From contig CAYONM010000137.1 in NCBI GenBank assembly GCA_964405325.1, forward strand, positions 1 through 10,190: a DNA stretch of 10,190 nucleotides. Reading direction: 5' to 3'. This stretch comes from CAYONM01 sp964405325 (GTDB lineage: Bacteria > Planctomycetota > UBA11346). The notes beneath the pieces were generated by a model that saw nothing but the letters and a program-made list of their open reading frames with translations, was not told the origin of the DNA and searched no databases. Shown piece after piece: positions 6,500 through 10,190 of this stretch. The stretch's first letter is position 1, and each line of letters begins with the position of its first letter. Made by a program: the position numbers and the translations under genes.

Positions 6500-6599
6500 N
6501 NNNNNNNNNNNNNNNNNNNNNNNNNNNNNNNNNNNNNNNNNNNNNNNNNNNNNNNNNNNNNNNNNNNNNNNNNNNNNNNNNNNNNNNNNNNNNNNNNNN
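6500..6599. other. Assembly gap of 100 N
   Basis: Exactly 100 Ns, the usual placeholder for a gap of unknown length. Sequences on both sides come from mobile elements, which would explain a repeat-driven assembly break. Any reading frame crossing it is artificial. Confidence 0.98.
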
Positions 6600-7115
6600 G
6601 CATGGCAACGAATGACTTCGAACCCGGAGGCGCTCGAAGGCACCGGTAAAGCGCGATTTTTCAGGGCGATCGGCGACCTTGGCCCGGATCGGATTCAGAT
6701 CGACATAGGCCATGCAGACAATCAGCGCTGCCTGATCCAGAAGTGGCACCGATTTGAAGCGATCCTCCCAAAACGTGCCCGAGCAACCGTCTTCATGATT
6801 CGCTCGCCTCGCCAGGTTTTCCTTGAGCGTCTTCATGGTCCAACTCAAGTCTCCCAGACGTTCCCGCCAGCGCGCCACCTGCGCGGAATCGGCCGCCAAG
6901 CGCAGATTCTCCATCTCCAGCGGCAGCACCGCCGAGCCATCCGGCAGCCGCTCCCGTGGCCAAATCGCCAGCCAGCGACACACCACTTCCCGCGCCGACC
7001 AGCCAGCGGTCACCTCCGGATGCATACGAAGCACAACGTGCAAATGCGAGCACATCACGGCGTATGAGCTAACGTCACAAGCTGACTGGTTTTGGTTTCT
7101 GTGACGTCGCCGCAT
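6600..7115 (-). pseudogene. 5'-truncated Y1/RAYT-like (IS200-like domain) transposase fragment
   Basis: The minus-strand frame reads SSYAVMCSHLHVVLRMHPEV, with the HxH metal-binding motif of HUH (Y1) transposases, then SWTMKTLKENLARRANHEDG, SGTFWEDRFKS and MAYVDLNPIRAKVADRPE, all typical of the proteobacterial REP-associated type transposase family. The expected N-terminal 50-60 residues before the DVSSYAVM segment (about base 7076) are absent. The upstream codons to the ATG at 7115 do not look homologous, and other frames do not supply the missing part. The 3' end runs into the gap. I read it as a decayed copy; an intact gene would need a different 5' end. Confidence 0.7.
7072..7107. repeat. 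8-bp perfect inverted repeat ACGTCACA/TGTGACGT with 20-nt spacer
   Basis: ACGTCACA at 7072-7079 and TGTGACGT at 7100-7107 can pair across a 20-nt loop. It lies exactly where homology to the transposase begins to fail, so it may mark an element boundary or a REP-like palindrome, or be chance. Confidence 0.4.
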
Positions 7116-7172
7116 GAGATCGGGATGCCTGGTGGCAAATCTGCTTGCTGCCTTGGCAACATAACTTTGCGA

Positions 7173-7201
7173 TTGCTGGAATCCGTGTGCCAGACTATAT
7201 C
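7173..7201 (+). promoter_or_regulatory. Weak sigma70-like promoter candidate for the glycosyltransferase operon
   Basis: TTGCTG at 7173-7178 and TATATC at 7196-7201 are separated by 17 bp. The -35 matches consensus at 3 of 6 positions and the -10 at 4 of 6. The position, about 80 bp before the GT2 start, is suitable. Bases 7116-7280 otherwise show no gene. Confidence 0.25.
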
Positions 7202-7280
7202 TGCGCAGGCGATGCGGGGCGCAGGTAGGTCCGTTTTCGGTGTCCTCGCGTGCTTTGGGACAGCGGTATCGAGGAAGACT

Positions 7281-8009
7281 ATGCAGAGCAACCGGCCCGT
7301 GATCACCATTGTGGTGCCCGTCTACAACGAAGAAAATACCGTGACTCAGCTGGCGGCGGAGATTCAGGACGCCTTCACCGGCTTTGCCAGCGGCTGGGAG
7401 GCCCTCTGGATCGATGATGGCTCCACCGATGGCACCGCCCAGGCCTTGGCGGCCCTGTCAGCGCCCCAGCGTTGCTTGCGTTTGGCTAGCAACCAGGGCC
7501 AATCAGCGGCATTGATGTGCGGCTTTCAGCAGGCACGCGGTGAATGGATCGGGACGCTCGATGGCGATGGCCAGAACGACCCCCACGATCTGCCGCGCCA
7601 GCTCGCCCATGCCCAGGAGCAGGGCGTGGACATGGTCAACGGCATCCGGGCGCGCTGTAGCGATGGTTTTGTCCGTCGGCTCAGTTCGCGTATCGGCAAT
7701 GGGACCCGCAACTGGTTGACCGCGGATACGGTCAGCGATGTCGGCTGTTCAACGCGAGTCGTGCGCCGTGCCTGCCTGCTCCATCTGCCATTCTTCCATG
7801 GCATGCATCGTTTTCTGCCGACCCTGGTACGCATGCAGGGCGGCCGGATCCTGGAGATATCGGTCCATCATCGGCCGCGCGCTGGCGGCCGCAGCAAGTA
7901 CGGGATCAGCAATCGGCTGTGGTCGGGTTTGCGCGATATTTTCGGGGTGCGTTGGCTGCTGTCACGGCAGCGCGACTGGCAGACGGTGGTGTCTTGCGAG
8001 CGGGCCTGA
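7281..8009 (+). CDS. Family 2 glycosyltransferase, DPM1/ArnC-like polyprenyl-phosphate sugar transferase
   Basis: A 242-residue GT-A fold enzyme expected to move a sugar from a nucleotide donor onto undecaprenyl phosphate at the inner face of the cytoplasmic membrane. The motifs are IVVPVYNEE at 10-18, DDGSTDGT at 45-52 and DGDGQNDP at 94-101 (the metal-binding DxD region), plus RAGGRSKYG at 210-218, the conserved acceptor-side RxxGxSKY motif. No C-terminal transmembrane pair is visible, unlike ArnC, so it is closer to short DPM1-like forms. The ATG at 7281 is chosen because GAGGA lies 5-6 nt upstream and the family N-terminus begins there; the codons upstream in frame read as non-coding. Its product would feed the GT39 enzyme two genes downstream. 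The sugar is unknown. Confidence 0.9.
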   Translation: MQSNRPVITIVVPVYNEENTVTQLAAEIQDAFTGFASGWEALWIDDGSTDGTAQALAALSAPQRCLRLASNQGQSAALMCGFQQARGEWIGTLDGDGQNDPHDLPRQLAHAQEQGVDMVNGIRARCSDGFVRRLSSRIGNGTRNWLTADTVSDVGCSTRVVRRACLLHLPFFHGMHRFLPTLVRMQGGRILEISVHHRPRAGGRSKYGISNRLWSGLRDIFGVRWLLSRQRDWQTVVSCERA

Positions 8010-8398
8010 GCATTCTGATCCTCGGTCTGGTTTCGAGCGTGGCGATGGCCGAGGAGCAGGGCGTGCTCGACCAGTTGCGGCATCGTCTGTTCGATCCCGA
8101 ACTCTGTCCGTACTGCGGTGAGGTGGTCAGCGCCGGAGTGCCGTGGCCGTGGTTGGTGTTCGGCATCGGGGCTCAAGCCCTGTTCATGAGCCGTATGTTG
8201 GTGCAGTGGTTGGCGAGTGAGCGCTTGAAACGGAGCGTCGTGTCGACCTCCTTCTGGCTATTGAGCCTGCTGGGCGGGCGGTGTCTGTTGACGTATTTCC
8301 TGCGTCGAGGCGATCCGGTTGGGGTGGCCGGACAGGGCTTCGGCGTTTTCGTCTATCTCCGGAATCTGAGTCTGATCTGGCATGCGAGGGAGTCCTGA
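7994..8398 (+). CDS. Lipid A biosynthesis N-terminal domain (LAB_N) membrane protein with predicted signal peptide
   Basis: A 134-residue protein if started at the TTG at 7994. The first residues (RAGLSILILGLVSSVAMA, then EEQG) look like a signal peptide with an AMA cleavage site. The ATG at 8045 would start just past that signal, making the TTG preferable, although a longer version overlapping the previous gene further cannot be excluded. The mature part contains the LAB_N domain: PWLVFGIGAQALFMSRMLVQWLASER, then SFWLLSLLGGRCLLTYFLRRGDPV and GFGVFVYLRNLSLIW, giving about three membrane segments. A CPYC pair precedes it. The domain occurs fused to LpxB or alone beside GT2 and GT39 genes; its biochemical role is unproved. 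It overlaps GT2 by 16 bp and GT39 by 1 bp (TGATG). Confidence 0.82.
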   Translation: MRAGLSILILGLVSSVAMAEEQGVLDQLRHRLFDPELCPYCGEVVSAGVPWPWLVFGIGAQALFMSRMLVQWLASERLKRSVVSTSFWLLSLLGGRCLLTYFLRRGDPVGVAGQGFGVFVYLRNLSLIWHARES

Positions 8399-10190
8399 TG
8401 GTGAATACTGGTTGCCATCAACGCGATCGCTGGTGGCTGGTGTTGCTGGCTTTGGTCTGCATTTTTGCCGGACTCGGCCTGCGTGGTCCCTGGGCGCCAG
8501 ACGAACCGCGTTTTGCGCTTGCCGCCAAGGAGATGGTGGAGAGCGGCCAGTGGTTTTTTCCGCGCTTGCTCGGCAATCTCTATGCCGACAAGCCGCCCTT
8601 GTTCATGTGGGCGATTGCCGTTGGTTACGCGACGCTGGGTTCTTTGTCGGTAGCTTTCCTGCTGCCATCGATGCTGGCCGGCCTGATCAGCTTGCTGCTG
8701 TGGCACGATATTGCCGGCCGTCTGGGTGGGCGTCAGCGGGCCCGTTATGTGACCCTGGCGCTGTTGATATCGGCGCAGTTCTTCTGGCAGGTGCGCTTCG
8801 CCCAGATAGATGCCTTTCTCTTTCTTTGGACGAGTATCGGGTTTTATGGCTTGCTGCGTCATCTGCTGCTCGGACCCAGCTGGTGTTGGTGGTGTCTGGC
8901 TTGGCTGGCAATGGGCTGCGGTGTGATCAGCAAAGGCGTCGGATTTCTGCCAGCCCTGATGCTGCTGCCGTGGGCCTGGTTGCGCTGGCGCGGGGGAGGT
9001 GGCCTGTCGCGCATTCACTGGACCTGGGGCGGTGGCCTGGCGCCACTGCTGCTGTTCGTGCCGGTACTCGCCTGGTTGCTGCCGATGCTGGTATTGGTTG
9101 CGCAGAGCGGTGACCCGGCCCTGGTTGCGTATCGCGACAATATCCTCTTTCATCAGACCGCGCAGCGCTATATCAATGCGGGCCATCATTATCACTGGTT
9201 CGGTTACTACGTCATCGAGGTGGCGCCGGTTCTGTGGCTGCCGATGACGCTGTTGTTGCCTTGGACCTCCCGGCCCTTCCTGCGGCGCCTGCGGCGTGGC
9301 GATCCGCTGGTGGTGTTGAGCCTGGCGAGCGTTGCCCTGATTCTGCTGTTTTTCTCGTTCAGCCCGAGCAAGCGTGGGGTGTATATCCTGCCGGCTTTGC
9401 CACTGTTCGTGTTGGCCCACCTCGGTTTTGTGCGGGCCTTGCTGCGGCAGCCACAGCTCCAGAAGGCGATCGCTGTCGGCCTGAGCGCGCTGGCGGGTCT
9501 GTTTTTTCTCCTGGTCCTGATCGGGCCCTGGCTGCTGCATCGACCACTGGCAAGAGTAGCGCGAGAATATGGCTACGATCCGCTGCCCGAGGTCTGGTTG
9601 CTCGCCGTGTTGACGGTACCAGTGGCGCTGCTGGCTTGGTGCCTGCGCCGGCGCGGCCTGGCGCCATTGGCGGCGGTGGCCCAGGTGATAGTGGTCATCC
9701 TGGTCATCGGTTTGGCGCTCTGGCCCAAACTGGACAGCGGCCGCAGTGGTCGGCTATTCATGCAGTCGGTGGGCGAGCGGTTGGCACCCGACACGGTGAT
9801 CGGCTTAGTGCATTGGAAGGAGCGTTTCGGGCTCTATGACGGTCATCCGCTGCGTACCTGGGGGTATCGTCGGGACGATACTGAGCAGGAGGGGCAGGAG
9901 GCCCTGGCCTGGATGCGCGAAGATCCGCAGCGGCGGGTCGTGTTCATGCCAATCAGCGAGGACCAGCACTGGTACGATGGCCTTTTGGCCATCGAATTGG
10001 GCCGCTACAACCGCGCCAACTGGCGTCTCTGTTACCTGTCACCAGCAGCGCTGGCCAACGGTGTCCAAAATTCACTCGAGGCTGATGGCGTAGCGCCGAC
10101 GCAGGGCGGCCAGAATTGCCTCCCACGGATCCCGCCGGTCCAGATTGTTCCTGACCCAGCGGATAAATTGAACCGTTCTCTGCGTACAAC
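8398..10190 (+). CDS. ArnT-like GT39 family integral membrane glycosyltransferase (3' end outside window or disrupted)
   Basis: The ATG at 8398 opens a frame of 597 codons with no stop before the window ends. It is a multi-pass GT-C enzyme that transfers a sugar from a polyprenyl-phosphate donor outside the cytoplasmic membrane, as ArnT does to lipid A. After the first membrane segment, PWAPDEPRFA puts the catalytic-type acidic pair at D35-E36, followed by KEMVESGQW and YADKPPLFMW (D64, K65), both ArnT hallmarks. Many hydrophobic segments follow, and SPSKRGVYILPALPLF (from base 9361) is the family's SxxKxxxYxLPxxP motif. A soluble C-terminal part continues to about YNRANWRLCYLSP. From about 10060 onward the protein no longer looks family-like and the codon third positions lose GC, so the true end may be near there or elsewhere. 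It is the third gene of the operon. Confidence 0.88.
   Translation, partial: MVNTGCHQRDRWWLVLLALVCIFAGLGLRGPWAPDEPRFALAAKEMVESGQWFFPRLLGNLYADKPPLFMWAIAVGYATLGSLSVAFLLPSMLAGLISLLLWHDIAGRLGGRQRARYVTLALLISAQFFWQVRFAQIDAFLFLWTSIGFYGLLRHLLLGPSWCWWCLAWLAMGCGVISKGVGFLPALMLLPWAWLRWRGGGGLSRIHWTWGGGLAPLLLFVPVLAWLLPMLVLVAQSGDPALVAYRDNILFHQTAQRYINAGHHYHWFGYYVIEVAPVLWLPMTLLLPWTSRPFLRRLRRGDPLVVLSLASVALILLFFSFSPSKRGVYILPALPLFVLAHLGFVRALLRQPQLQKAIAVGLSALAGLFFLLVLIGPWLLHRPLARVAREYGYDPLPEVWLLAVLTVPVALLAWCLRRRGLAPLAAVAQVIVVILVIGLALWPKLDSGRSGRLFMQSVGERLAPDTVIGLVHWKERFGLYDGHPLRTWGYRRDDTEQEGQEALAWMREDPQRRVVFMPISEDQHWYDGLLAIELGRYNRANWRLCYLSPAALANGVQNSLEADGVAPTQGGQNCLPRIPPVQIVPDPADKLNRSLRT
10072..10190 (-). CDS. C-terminal 38 codons of an unidentified minus-strand gene (partial)
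   Basis: On the minus strand an open frame enters from the window end and stops at TGA 10072-10074, with the end RYAISLE. The 38 visible residues include FIRWVRNNLDRRDPWEA and are basic and helical in character. Third positions are clearly more GC-rich than in the overlapping plus-strand frame, which suggests real coding here. I do not recognise the family; a transposase, recombinase or other DNA-binding protein is possible on composition alone. It would converge on and overlap the GT39 frame. Confidence 0.35.
   Translation of the reverse strand, partial: CTQRTVQFIRWVRNNLDRRDPWEAILAALRRRYAISLE

Noticed and set aside
5802..7067. Plus-strand open frame running from inside the regulator across the N gap
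   Set aside because: It contains the unknown-length gap, is antisense to the recombinase and transposase fragments, and shows no homology I recognise.
7092..7280. Longer N-terminus for the GT2 protein
   Set aside because: The extra 63 residues do not look like the family and the ATG at 7281 has a good ribosome binding site.
8353..9540. 395-codon open frame on the minus strand rich in Q, H and R
   Set aside because: It is antisense to the GT39 gene, and its composition is the mirror of a hydrophobic membrane protein, not a real protein.
1..10190. CRISPR array, tRNA or rRNA genes, riboswitches
   Set aside because: No regularly spaced repeats and no recognisable tRNA, rRNA or riboswitch structure were seen by eye in the intergenic stretches.

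Overview
The window is high-GC bacterial DNA from a draft assembly, with one 100-base N gap. The gene content suggests an anaerobic or phototrophic proteobacterium. A NifX-like protein, a MinD-type ATPase carrying ferredoxin domains and a sigma54 activator with a cysteine-bearing PAS domain are typical of sulfate reducers and purple bacteria. The lipid A/ArnT-like membrane glycosylation genes favour a gammaproteobacterium such as a purple sulfur bacterium. That placement is inference; no marker gene is present.

Region 1 (1-5926) is a metal/redox module. A MinD-family ATPase with two 4Fe-4S motifs (to 1045, + strand, cut by the window edge) converges on a five-gene minus-strand operon. In transcription order the operon encodes a NifX/orange-protein-type protein, a PNP-oxidase-fold flavin protein, an FmdB-type zinc ribbon, a radical SAM enzyme and a CoA-disulfide-reductase-like flavoprotein. 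The joins are ATGA overlaps or a directly abutting TGA-ATG, so the five genes look like one translationally coupled unit. A near-consensus sigma54 promoter sits just upstream of the first gene. The divergent gene encodes a sigma54 activator whose PAS domain has a four-cysteine motif. The 184-bp divergent region holds two matching 19-bp dyads that are good candidates for the activator's binding sites. The layout resembles the Orp (orange protein) system of Desulfovibrio, where the OrpR regulator senses redox through an Fe-S cluster. The flavin, radical SAM and CoA-disulfide-reductase-like partners make a different gene set.

Region 2 (5927-7280) is mobile-element debris on the minus strand: the 3' end of a large serine recombinase, the assembly gap, then a 5'-truncated Y1-type (RAYT-like) transposase. 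A continuous reading frame across the gap is an artefact.

Region 3 (7281-10190) is a tightly packed envelope-glycosylation operon: a DPM1/ArnC-type GT2, a lipid-A-biosynthesis N-terminal (LAB_N) membrane protein, and a long ArnT-like GT39-family glycosyltransferase that stays open to the window end. In the last ~130 bases the better codon use switches to the minus strand, so the GT39 3' end may be interrupted or overlapped by another gene or element.
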